A DNA stretch of 8,491 nucleotides from Candidatus Poribacteria bacterium (GTDB taxonomy: Bacteria > Poribacteria > WGA-4E > UBA9662): NCBI GenBank assembly GCA_002729015.1, contig PBVO01000043.1:3443-11933 (forward strand), given 5' to 3'. Positions 1 through 7,210 of the stretch are shown here, piece by piece. Every line of letters starts with the position of its first letter. Position 1 is the first letter of the stretch. The notes under the pieces were generated by a model. That model did not search any database and had not been told where the DNA came from. It saw only the letters and a program-made list of their open reading frames with translations. A program made the translations under genes and the position numbers.

Positions 1-13
1 GTCGATGTAGCAT
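1..13 (-). CDS. Possible start of a further gene (first four codons only)
   Basis: On the minus strand an ATG at 13-11 is followed by codons for Leu, His and Arg before the window ends. Seven nt upstream of it is AAGGA (25-21), a good Shine-Dalgarno match. The ATG lies 25 nt after the stop of the DUF1501 gene, a spacing typical of genes in one operon and almost the same as the 26 nt between the DUF1501 gene and its upstream neighbour. No product can be inferred from four residues. The alternative is a chance ATG next to a purine-rich stretch. Confidence 0.3.
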
Positions 14-38
14 CTTAAATTCCTTGTGGAGTATTGGG

Positions 39-1547
39 TTAAGCAATTATTTCATAGATGGGTCTTGCACCTTCAGGTCCCACAAGCTTTTGATCTAACC
101 CACCATGAAAATAAGACAATGTATTAGGATTGAGCCCCAACTGATTTAGTACAGTCGCGTGTAAGTGCTTGACATGAAATGGTTTGTCGACTGCGGCACT
201 TCCAAGTTCGTCAGTTTCACCGACACTAGTCCCTCCTTTGATACCACCTCCAGCCATCCACATAGTAAAGCCAAGAGCATTATGGTCTCGTCCTGTTCCT
301 TTAGCGTATTCTGCTGTTGGCTGGCGGCCAAATTCTCCGCCCCATATAACTAATGTTTCTTCCAACATACCTCGCTGTTTAAGATCTTTAAGCAACCCTG
401 CAATCGGTTTATCGGTATCACCACAGTGACGCTCATGATTAATCACCAAATCACCATGGGCGTCCCAATTATTGTCCCCGTGATGACCGCCAGAATAGAC
501 TTGAATAAACCGGACGCCACGTTCTGCCAATCGGCGAGCTAGCAGACACTTTTTACCAAACTTAGATGTTCTTGGATGATCAAGTCCATACATGTTTTTT
601 ATGTGCTCTGGTTCTTTCTTCAAATCGACTGCTTCAGGAGCTGTAGCTTGCATCTTGTAGGCTAATTCATAGTTTGCGATTCGGGCTGATAAGGCCGAAT
701 TGTCTACTCTATCGGCTAAATGCCCAGAATTAAATCGCTGTAAAGTATCTAACAAGTGCCTTTGCTGGCGACGATCCATGTTGTCTACGTGTTTTAAATC
801 CCAAATAGGTATACCATCAGAACGAAAAACTGTACCTTGGAAAGCTGCCGGCATATATCCACTAGTCCAGTTTTTTGCTCCACTGATTGGTCCACCAGTT
901 TCATCAAGCATCACTACATACCCAGGCAAATTCTGGTTCACACTGCCCAGACCATAGTTAACCCAAGATCCCATAGAAGGTCTTCCACTTAGAACATGAC
1001 CTGAATTCATCATGAGCATTGCCGAACCATGACGGGGAGAATCTGCAGTCATAGACTTAATGAAGGCAATATCATCAACACAAGTCGATATGTGGGGAAA
1101 TAATTCTGATACCCACTGGCCTGATTCACCATATTGTTTAAAGCTCCATTTAGGACCAACAATTCGGCCTTCGTTTTTTTCTCCACCACGACCGCTTGTT
1201 TTGACTTGGATCGTTTTTCCATCTAGAGGGTAAAGTTTGGGTTTATAATCGAAAGTGTCCATATGACTAGGACCACCATACATAAAGAGAAAAATAACTC
1301 GTTTAGCTTTTGGCGTATGATGAGGGTCTTTCGGAGCAAGCGGGTTACTATATCGACTAATACCATCGGATGCAATAGCCTGATTATTAAGAAAGCCATC
1401 CCATGATAATAAGCCTGTCAAAGCTAACGAAGTAAAACCACCACCAAGGGTATGAAGGAATTCACGCCTTGTTCTTCCGCAAAAGTTGCCATTAACTGGG
1501 GACTGTGTTTTCTTTGTTGATTTTTTTGTGTTTCCTGAATTTTTCAT
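39..1547 (-). CDS. DUF1501 family protein, Tat-exported (alkaline phosphatase/sulfatase-like fold)
   Basis: A 502-residue exported protein of the DUF1501 family, which belongs to the alkaline phosphatase/sulfatase superfamily; no enzyme activity is established for it. The N-terminus has a twin-arginine signal, TRREFLH at residues 26-32, followed by a hydrophobic stretch and a likely cleavage site after AIA (57-59). Tat export suggests folding, perhaps with bound metal, before transport. Family motifs run in order: GGPSHMDTFDYKP (91-103) in the putative metal/active-site strand; GxSGxWVSELFPHI (140-153); KSMTAD...H (164-173); WGGEFGRQP (402-410); GRDHN (419-423); and HLHATVLNQLGL (461-472). 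The length is normal for the family. The start is supported by GGAG at 1559-1556, 8 nt upstream. It lies 26 nt after the DUF1549/DUF1553 gene, the usual planctomycete pairing, so the two products probably act together at the cell envelope. Some databases call such proteins sulfatases, but the classical CxPxR sulfatase signature is not visible. Confidence 0.93.
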   Translation of the reverse strand: MKNSGNTKKSTKKTQSPVNGNFCGRTRREFLHTLGGGFTSLALTGLLSWDGFLNNQAIASDGISRYSNPLAPKDPHHTPKAKRVIFLFMYGGPSHMDTFDYKPKLYPLDGKTIQVKTSGRGGEKNEGRIVGPKWSFKQYGESGQWVSELFPHISTCVDDIAFIKSMTADSPRHGSAMLMMNSGHVLSGRPSMGSWVNYGLGSVNQNLPGYVVMLDETGGPISGAKNWTSGYMPAAFQGTVFRSDGIPIWDLKHVDNMDRRQQRHLLDTLQRFNSGHLADRVDNSALSARIANYELAYKMQATAPEAVDLKKEPEHIKNMYGLDHPRTSKFGKKCLLARRLAERGVRFIQVYSGGHHGDNNWDAHGDLVINHERHCGDTDKPIAGLLKDLKQRGMLEETLVIWGGEFGRQPTAEYAKGTGRDHNALGFTMWMAGGGIKGGTSVGETDELGSAAVDKPFHVKHLHATVLNQLGLNPNTLSYFHGGLDQKLVGPEGARPIYEIIA

Positions 1548-1573
1548 TATGAATTCTCCAAAAGCCGTTTGGA

Positions 1574-4570
1574 TCAGTCGAGAAAAATAAATTCGTTTAG
1601 ATTCAGAGCTAACAATGCGAATCTGTCTAATGCAATGTCTAGTTGGACTTGTTCATCATTTACTAAGGTATCAATAAAATCATTGGCCCAGTAAATTTCC
1701 TCATTACTCGGTTGACGAGATAATACAAGTTCTAGACCATACTTCAACTGCTGATTTAGAGTTGAACCACCGTATTTGCGAATCCTTCGAGCAAAGTCTT
1801 GGGCTTGTTGATTAATGAATTTTCCATTCAACATTGTCAGCGATTGTGTGGGAACAGTGGTTACAAATCGAACTGCACATGTTGAATCAGTATCAGCCAT
1901 ATCAAATTGGTTAAGAATTGGAACTAGTAATGATCTTTTGACTTTGACATATATACTACGTCGGTTAGCTTCTTCTGGTGGCGAATATCCCCAAACCCGA
2001 TTCGGTTGTGACGAAGTTGCCAGTACTTCTTCGGGCAATTCTGGAAAAACACTTGGCCCTCCCTGCTTAAGATTCAAATTACCTGCTACTGATAATACTG
2101 AGTCACGAATTTCTTCAGCCGACAAGCGACGCATATCAAAACGCCAAAAAAGATCGTTGAGTGGATCGGATATCATCGCATGTTCGTTTCCTTGTGCTGA
2201 CATCTTATAAGCATTTGATGTCATGATGATCCTGTGTAAAGATTTCAGTTTCCATTGGTTAAGAACCAATTGATGTGACAGCCAATCTAGGAGTTGGGGG
2301 TGAGTTGGCTTTTGCCCAAACTGGCCAAAATCATTACTTGATCTCACTAGACCGCGACCGAAATGATGTTGCCAGATCCGGTTAACGATAACTCTGGCTG
2401 TTAGTGGGTTTTCGGAACTAGCAATCCAGTCCGCAATTACCCGTCGTTTGGTTGAGGGATGTTCAATTTCAATATCTTTACCCCTTTTCAAAATAGCAGG
2501 TACTGCAGGTGTAACCTGATCGCCAATCAGTTGTGGATTACCTCTTCGTAAGATATGAACTTCGGAAACGCCCTTATCTTCAACAGCTAAGGCCATGTGC
2601 GGATAAGGAATGTTATTCTTTCGCATATCGTCTCGCTTTTTTCGAACTTGATGATATGCTTCAACTTTTTTTTGAAGGTCATTGTCTCTCTCTATCTCTT
2701 TTGCGTATTTTCGCAGTAGGTCATCGAACTTTACGTGAATTGGTTTGGCAACCAACCCGACGTCTATATACTGACCTCCACCGGTTTGTGAACAATGTAC
2801 TGCAATGATATTATTACCAACTCGAAATGGCGAACGCTGATTTGATTTTAACAGTTGCCTCTGGTAGTGGGTTACATATCCACGACGATGTAAGATTTTT
2901 GTGCCATTGATGTAAACTTGTGCTTCTTCATCGTGGTGAATGTTTAATTCAATTTGTTGCGGCAGTTTGTCCAATTCGATTTCTTTTCTCATCCAAATTG
3001 CTGAGGTATTCCATTTTGTTCGTACCACAGCATTTGGTGTACTGTCAGTACCGAAACCACTGGCACCGATGGGCCACTCAGTGTGATCAAATTCAGATTT
3101 AAACCAATCACTATTCGGCTGTTCAAAAGTGTAGGCCCACATCTGACTCTGGCTTCGTGCGTCAGGCAAGATAACAACCTCGTCTGATAAATACTTTTTG
3201 GGACCGTCTGTTTCTGACCAGTAGACTCGCAAGTAAGGTGATTCTTGATTACGGTTAAAATAATCTAGCCGAATTGTTACATAGCCTGAATTCAGGCTAA
3301 TCGTTCCTTGGTGATACCCACCTTTGGAAGTTTCCAATTCAGCCACCTTTTTACCATCAACCCACAGTCTTGAACCTCCAATGCTATCGAGGTGGAAAGT
3401 GTACTTTCCGTTTGTTGGGACACGTAGTTGACCTTCAAATACCAAGCCGATTGCTTTTTGTCTACTCGCGGGACGAAGCGAAAAGCGATTAGTTGCGATT
3501 TCACCTTGAGTCTCAGGCTTTAACTGATCAAAGTCTTTTGGTAATACATCCCAAGTATGACGAAAAAAGCGGTATTCTAAATTAACTAAATCCGTTTGAG
3601 TTGAATCTATACCAGATTTATTGGGAGCAAAAATCTGCTTTATCTCTTCTTCATGTTTAAAGATTTGATCCTGTAATTTTTCTTGGGCGAGTTTTTTCTC
3701 TTCTACTTTAGCTTTGTGAATTTGTTTTTGTTCTGGTGTACCTATATCAGCTAAAGATGAATTCCTATGTGGGGCTATATCATGAAAGAAGGCCAAAAAG
3801 CTGTAATAGTCTTTGATAGAGATAGGATCAGCCTTATGATCATGGCATCGTACGCAACCCATTGGTATTCCTAGCATCACTTGGCCAGTGGTTGAAACGA
3901 TATCATCCAAATAATCGTAACGGGCTAACCGCCGATCAGCAGGTTCATCATCCCAGATACCTAGCCGATAAAATCCAGTAGCTGTAATGGTTTCAGCAGT
4001 TGGCTGATCAAGTAAATCACCAGCTAATTGCTCTCGAATGAACTGATTATAAGGTTTATCTTTATTAAACGATTCTACGACGTAGTCGCGATAGCGCCAA
4101 GCGAAGGGTTTATTACTATCTCGCTCATATCCGTTCGTTTCGGCATAACGCACTAAATCCAGCCAATGTCGCCCCCACTTTTCTCCATACTGTTCAGAGC
4201 CCAGTAGCTGGTCTATCAATTTTTCATACGCTTGGGGATCGGAGGTATCAAGGAAATTTTCTACAGCTTCTGGTGAGGGGGGTAAGCCCGTCAGATCGTA
4301 ATAAACACGCCGAATAATCGCTTGCTTACTGGCCGGTTTTGCCGGTGACAAATTAGCCTTTTCTAACCGGCTGAGTATAAAGGCGTCAATTGGATTTTTG
4401 ATCCAGTCCGAATTTTTAACAGCTGGTAGTGCTGGGAGTTCAACGGGTTGATAGGCCCAGTAACCAGTTTCTGAATTACTATTTCTTGCAAATCCAGATG
4501 TTAACAAAAATCCAACCAAAAGATACGTGAATTGTTTACTGATATACCTAAAGGCTTGATCTCCTCGCAT
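1574..4570 (-). CDS. DUF1549 / PA14 / jelly-roll / DUF1553 secreted planctomycete protein
   Basis: A 998-residue protein with a Sec-type signal (hydrophobic 15-27, possible cleavage after GFA at 26-28). DUF1549 spans about 58-265, with YDLTGLPPSP (91-100), WGRHWLDLVRYAET (132-145) and one CVRCH motif (239-243) followed by DHKADPI. A charged, coiled-coil-like segment covers 279-313. A PA14-type domain follows at about 325-467, with YTFHLDSIGGSRLWVDGKK at its core (390-408). A second beta-sandwich at about 475-608 carries HHDEEAQVYINGTK (545-558) and QTGGGQYIDVGL (595-606), resembling galactose-binding-like modules on glycan-active enzymes. Another helical stretch covers 612-652. DUF1553 runs from about 705 to the C-terminus, with NPLTARVIVNRIWQHHFGRG (721-740), RRLSAEEIRDS (814-824) and LTMLNGKFINQQA (911-923). 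The separate N-terminal PSCyt1 cytochrome domain of some relatives is absent. AGGGG about 9 nt upstream may be the ribosome site. Molecular function is unknown; glycan binding is inferred from the inserted modules. Confidence 0.93.
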   Translation of the reverse strand: MRGDQAFRYISKQFTYLLVGFLLTSGFARNSNSETGYWAYQPVELPALPAVKNSDWIKNPIDAFILSRLEKANLSPAKPASKQAIIRRVYYDLTGLPPSPEAVENFLDTSDPQAYEKLIDQLLGSEQYGEKWGRHWLDLVRYAETNGYERDSNKPFAWRYRDYVVESFNKDKPYNQFIREQLAGDLLDQPTAETITATGFYRLGIWDDEPADRRLARYDYLDDIVSTTGQVMLGIPMGCVRCHDHKADPISIKDYYSFLAFFHDIAPHRNSSLADIGTPEQKQIHKAKVEEKKLAQEKLQDQIFKHEEEIKQIFAPNKSGIDSTQTDLVNLEYRFFRHTWDVLPKDFDQLKPETQGEIATNRFSLRPASRQKAIGLVFEGQLRVPTNGKYTFHLDSIGGSRLWVDGKKVAELETSKGGYHQGTISLNSGYVTIRLDYFNRNQESPYLRVYWSETDGPKKYLSDEVVILPDARSQSQMWAYTFEQPNSDWFKSEFDHTEWPIGASGFGTDSTPNAVVRTKWNTSAIWMRKEIELDKLPQQIELNIHHDEEAQVYINGTKILHRRGYVTHYQRQLLKSNQRSPFRVGNNIIAVHCSQTGGGQYIDVGLVAKPIHVKFDDLLRKYAKEIERDNDLQKKVEAYHQVRKKRDDMRKNNIPYPHMALAVEDKGVSEVHILRRGNPQLIGDQVTPAVPAILKRGKDIEIEHPSTKRRVIADWIASSENPLTARVIVNRIWQHHFGRGLVRSSNDFGQFGQKPTHPQLLDWLSHQLVLNQWKLKSLHRIIMTSNAYKMSAQGNEHAMISDPLNDLFWRFDMRRLSAEEIRDSVLSVAGNLNLKQGGPSVFPELPEEVLATSSQPNRVWGYSPPEEANRRSIYVKVKRSLLVPILNQFDMADTDSTCAVRFVTTVPTQSLTMLNGKFINQQAQDFARRIRKYGGSTLNQQLKYGLELVLSRQPSNEEIYWANDFIDTLVNDEQVQLDIALDRFALLALNLNEFIFLD

Positions 4571-4607
4571 TTTCTTCTGCCCCTGATTTATACCACTAGT
4601 GTTTGAG

Positions 4608-4634
4608 ATACTACTTTAGTAGGGATCGTAGTAT
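4608..4634 (-). terminator. Weak inverted repeat between galM and the DUF1549/DUF1553 gene
   Basis: ATACTAC (4608-4614) and GTAGTAT (4628-4634) form a perfect 7-bp inverted repeat with a 13-nt loop. It starts 5 nt after the galM stop, inside the 68-nt gap before the next gene. A shorter alternative stem, CTAC/GTAG, is nested in it. The stem is AT-rich and no U-tract follows on the minus strand, so this is at best a partial attenuator or mRNA-processing element, not a classical intrinsic terminator. It may be chance. Confidence 0.25.
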
Positions 4635-4638
4635 AAAT

Positions 4639-5778
4639 TTACTCTGTGTAGAACTTGTACAAGTCAGTGTGTACATAGTTACCTGAAGGTCGGAGAATGA
4701 CAGAATGCCATCCTTCTTTACCTTCTTTATTAATTGAGTCAGGGTATTTTTGAGTTTCTAAGCAAAACGCGGCGTGCTTCTGGTAAGTGGCACCATTTTT
4801 ACCCTTAGTTGATCCGTCTAAAAAGTTGCCGGTATAAAACTGGACGCCAGGATCTGTAGTGTGAACTTCCATCACACGCCCCGAACCTGTATCCTTAACT
4901 TTGGCCGCTAATTTCATTTCGCCTAACTTACCCGCTAAAACAAAGTTAATATCATACCCACCCGGGTCATCCTTGCCATTTCCTGGTAATTGTTGAATAT
5001 CTTGACCGATTTTTTTTGACTGGGTAAAGTCAAATGGAGTATTTTTTACGGGGTCGATAATACCAGTCGGAATGAATGTTTGATCAACTGGTGTGTAAGA
5101 CTGGGCGTTGAGTTGCAGTTGATGGTCGAGAATATTCCCAGAATCATGACCGGCGAGATTCCAGTACGAGTGGTTAACGATATTAACGATAGTTGGAGCT
5201 TGAGCCGAAGCCGACATGTCAATGCGTAAAGTATCATCATCGGCTAAAGAATAAACAACTGTTGTGACTAGCTGACCTGGATATCCTTCTTCACCATCGG
5301 CGCTAGTGTAGGTCATCTCGAGCCGATGATGATTGGCACTTTTAACCGACCAAACCTGCTTGTCGAACCCTTTTTCACCGCCGTGCAAATGGTTCGGGGC
5401 GTTATTAGTTGCTAATGTATATTCTTTGCCATCTAGGCGAAATTTGCCTTTTGCAATTCGGTTTGCTACTCTACCAACTGTAGCACCAAAGTAGGGATGC
5501 CCACTAAGATAGTCTTGTAGATTGTCAAATCCGAGTACGATATCAGCAAGCTTGCCATCTCGGTCAGGCAAATGTAATTCGGTCAATAAGGCCCCATAAT
5601 TAGTAATTTTCGCAACTATGCCGTTCTTATTTTTCAGAGTAAAAAGGTAAACTTGTTGACCATCTACTGTTCCCCACTCTGTCTTTTCCGTCTGGTGATG
5701 GTCAGCTTGGATGCTATTGACCAAACTGAATATCATTAGTAATGATAGTCCTACTAACAGCTGTACTGAAAAATCCAT
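4639..5778 (-). CDS. galM: Aldose 1-epimerase (mutarotase), exported
   Basis: Interconverts the alpha and beta anomers of aldoses such as glucose and galactose. The 379-residue protein carries the full family signature: GRVANRI (102-108), LHGG with the substrate-contacting His132, NHSYWNLAG with the catalytic acid His203, GGYDINFV with Asp276, GVQFYTGNFLDG (311-322), and the catalytic base Glu341 in CLETQKYPDSIN. These match Arg71, His96, His170, Asp243 and Glu304 of the studied Lactococcus enzyme. Unlike the usual cytosolic form, it begins with a hydrophobic segment (5-20) and a plausible cleavage site after IQA (23-25), so periplasmic action is likely; the n-region has no Lys or Arg, which weakens the signal slightly. 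GGAG at 5792-5789 lies 10 nt before the ATG. It is the first gene of its probable operon, with a promoter candidate about 50 nt upstream. Exact sugar preference cannot be read from the sequence. Confidence 0.95.
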   Translation of the reverse strand: MDFSVQLLVGLSLLMIFSLVNSIQADHHQTEKTEWGTVDGQQVYLFTLKNKNGIVAKITNYGALLTELHLPDRDGKLADIVLGFDNLQDYLSGHPYFGATVGRVANRIAKGKFRLDGKEYTLATNNAPNHLHGGEKGFDKQVWSVKSANHHRLEMTYTSADGEEGYPGQLVTTVVYSLADDDTLRIDMSASAQAPTIVNIVNHSYWNLAGHDSGNILDHQLQLNAQSYTPVDQTFIPTGIIDPVKNTPFDFTQSKKIGQDIQQLPGNGKDDPGGYDINFVLAGKLGEMKLAAKVKDTGSGRVMEVHTTDPGVQFYTGNFLDGSTKGKNGATYQKHAAFCLETQKYPDSINKEGKEGWHSVILRPSGNYVHTDLYKFYTE

Positions 5779-5826
5779 TTCCCTATTTCTCCAATTTTAT
5801 CCAGTAAAAATAAGATTCGTTTCTTG

Positions 5827-5855
5827 ATTATAAAGAACACAGTCTGCTGAGTTTA
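5827..5855 (-). promoter_or_regulatory. Candidate sigma-70-type promoter of galM
   Basis: On the minus strand a perfect TATAAT (5832-5827) is preceded at 17 nt by TAAACT (5855-5850), a weak match to TTGACA (3 of 6). Transcription would start near 5820, giving a leader of roughly 40 nt before the galM ATG with its GGAG site. The position, in the only long gap upstream of the galM operon, supports it. The poor -35 and the AT-rich setting keep confidence low. Confidence 0.35.
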
Positions 5856-6043
5856 GCACACATTAGGTTTTTTAGGAAAGGAAGTAGGAAATAAATATCT
5901 ACTCTAACGCAATTTACATTTGCCCTAAATTTATTTTGCTGAAGACATTTAGCACTATTTGAAGTTAGCTTACTAATCATCTGATCGGTGAAGAAATATC
6001 ACGAATATACTGTTGCATCTTATCCTTAGGAGGTATTAACCAA

Positions 6044-6065
6044 GTTTGGAATAGTTTTGGAATAG
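6044..6065. repeat. 11-bp tandem direct repeat
   Basis: GTTTGGAATAG (6044-6054) is followed immediately by TTTTGGAATAG (6055-6065); the two units differ only at the first base. One repeat per helical turn suggests a possible two-site protein-binding element, but two copies in AT-rich DNA could also be replication slippage. It lies about 210 nt upstream of the galM promoter candidate, far for a classical operator. Confidence 0.4.
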
Positions 6066-6104
6066 TGTAGTCTAACAAGAACCACTAACCCTGGATCGGG
6101 TCGA

Positions 6105-6118
6105 GTTGATAATTCAAC
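6105..6118. repeat. Short palindrome GTTGA-N4-TCAAC
   Basis: A perfect 5-bp inverted repeat around TAAT. The size suits a small dimeric regulator site or a short hairpin, but no regulator gene is in the window to link it to. A sequence this short can occur by chance. Confidence 0.2.
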
Positions 6119-6187
6119 AATACAAAGTCAATGAATGGTCCTGAATAAAAAATACAGATTTTGAATTCTATTTAGATAAATCGACTA

Positions 6188-6217
6188 ATTCAAACTAATC
6201 TAATAGTTGGATTGAAT
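6188..6217 (-). terminator. Imperfect hairpin downstream of the cytochrome gene
   Basis: ATTCAA (6188-6193) pairs with TTGAAT (6212-6217). Inside that, ACTA (6194-6197) pairs with TAGT (6204-6207) around a 6-nt loop, leaving a 4-nt one-sided bulge. It begins 12 nt after the cytochrome stop codon, where a transcript end is expected. An alternative pairing, AATGGT (6215-6220) with ACCATT (6233-6238), overlaps both this hairpin and the end of the gene. Neither structure is GC-rich or directly followed by a U-run, so termination is only suggested. Confidence 0.25.
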
Positions 6218-6229
6218 GGTAAAAATAGC

Positions 6230-7198
6230 TTAACCATTTACTATAATCATCGGAATCCACTTAGTTTTATCTTGATCTGGTAATAAGCGGTAAAATAGTT
6301 TGGCCTTCACGGATTGATTAATGGGAATTCTAAAATGAAAATCTCTGATCTGCTTCAACTTCAATCGATTATCAGAGCTAAGACCTAAACCATCAGGCGC
6401 AATCTCCGCGGAAAAAATATATTGCCTAATTTCTGAACCGAAGGTAACTTCTAGAATTACAGCTCTCAAACCATCACCAGGTAGTTGATGACCTGTTTTA
6501 TTAACTATTGTCACCCTGACATTTTGCCCTGTACGATGGATGGATAATTTGGCAGACCGTTTCAGCATCGATAAACTACGGCTTCCTTCCCAAGTGTGTT
6601 TGCGTCCCTGCTTAGGTTCATGACTTTGGTTACTGTGAAGTCGTTCAACTGAGGGCATGTGACAGCTGGTACAGTTTTGATTTTTCTTTTCATTGACATG
6701 CCAATCAACGATCTGTTGGTGGGCAGTGACACTTGGTTGTCCGTGACAGCTTGCACATAATTGAGTTGGATTTTGAGCATAGTTTGGGTCTTCTACATTT
6801 AAGTGAAAGTCTGCCGATTGAAAGCCTTTCGGCCCATGCATAGCACCCTTGCTATCAACATGACAAGTTAAACAGTTAACGCCTGAGTCTTTCCTTTCTT
6901 GTCTTAACTGAGGCATTTTACCTAACCCGGTAACCAAGATTGGCTTCGGTGAATGACAAGGGTCACAGGTTTCAACTCGGTTGGGAAAATCTTTGGCCAT
7001 CTGCTGATAAATTGGGTTAGTCCAAGATTTTGCATGCAGAGAGCGTGCCCACTCTTTCCAGATAGTTGAGTGGCAACTTTGGCAATCTCCTGTTTGAAAA
7101 GAACTTTCCATGTCAGCCAAATCAGGTGGTGGCTGGCAACCACTTGAAAACAGTAAAAGAAGAAATCCGAATGTAAATACTAGCAGAGTGTTCTGCAT
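6230..7198 (-). CDS. Pentahaem c-type cytochrome, lipoprotein
   Basis: A 322-residue exported electron-transfer protein. Five CxxCH haem-attachment motifs are visible: CQSCH (39-43), CDPCH (78-82), CLTCH (109-113), CASCH (148-152) and CTSCH (176-180). Extra histidines such as His55, His121, His160, His167, His188 and His193 could serve as distal ligands. The N-terminus is a lipoprotein-like signal, with hydrophobic 5-17 and SSG-Cys21, so the protein is probably membrane-anchored outside the cytoplasm; the n-region has no Lys or Arg. The haem part resembles the cytochrome c554-like multihaem group. From about 205 the chain lacks haem motifs and looks beta-rich, with NKTGHQLPGDGLR (233-245), a motif shared by some other multihaem proteins. 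CxxCK, diagnostic of many NrfA nitrite reductases, is absent. The ATG follows hemG by 12 nt, lacks a Shine-Dalgarno sequence and has TAA directly before it in frame, so no upstream start is possible. Redox partners are unknown. Confidence 0.88.
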   Translation of the reverse strand: MQNTLLVFTFGFLLLLFSSGCQPPPDLADMESSFQTGDCQSCHSTIWKEWARSLHAKSWTNPIYQQMAKDFPNRVETCDPCHSPKPILVTGLGKMPQLRQERKDSGVNCLTCHVDSKGAMHGPKGFQSADFHLNVEDPNYAQNPTQLCASCHGQPSVTAHQQIVDWHVNEKKNQNCTSCHMPSVERLHSNQSHEPKQGRKHTWEGSRSLSMLKRSAKLSIHRTGQNVRVTIVNKTGHQLPGDGLRAVILEVTFGSEIRQYIFSAEIAPDGLGLSSDNRLKLKQIRDFHFRIPINQSVKAKLFYRLLPDQDKTKWIPMIIVNG

Positions 7199-7210
7199 TT
7201 ATTTGGGTTA

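Larger units (their letters stand above)
5779..6229. other. Non-coding region between the cytochrome gene and galM
   Basis: This 451-nt AT-rich stretch has no convincing gene on either strand. Read on the minus strand it first holds a hairpin candidate just after the cytochrome stop (6188-6217), then a 14-nt palindrome (6105-6118), an 11-bp tandem repeat (6044-6065) and a promoter candidate close to galM (5827-5855). It is by far the longest gap in the window and the likely boundary between the hemG-cytochrome unit and the galM operon. No tRNA fold or recognised riboswitch was seen. Confidence 0.6.

Noticed and set aside
39..1547. DUF1501 protein as a classical arylsulfatase
   Set aside because: The CxPxR formylglycine signature is not present. 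Only the superfamily fold is shared.
1815..2210. Plus-strand open frame of 131 codons inside the DUF1549/DUF1553 gene
   Set aside because: It lies opposite conserved DUF1553 motifs, has no recognisable domain, and is best explained as the shadow of the coding strand. The same holds for the other short plus-strand frames, for example 700-957, 2533-2808 and 8124-8321.
4587..4592. TATAAA as a -10 element for the DUF1549/DUF1553 gene
   Set aside because: It would place transcription start only about 10 nt before the ATG, and no -35-like hexamer is seen at the right distance. Read-through from galM is simpler.
5977..6018. Minus-strand 13-codon frame preceded by AAGGA, as a possible leader peptide of galM
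   Set aside because: The peptide shows no run of regulatory codons, the ribosome-site spacing is short (4 nt), and it lies about 200 nt before galM and upstream of the promoter candidate.
6028..6033. Perfect AGGAGG on the plus strand, suggesting a gene start
   Set aside because: No ATG or GTG follows at a usable distance. A TTG 12 nt downstream meets a stop after two codons, and an ATT start would give only 11 codons.
6230..7198. Pentahaem protein as NrfA nitrite reductase, because of five haems
   Set aside because: There is no CxxCK active-site motif, the chain is short for NrfA, and the C-terminal third is haem-free.
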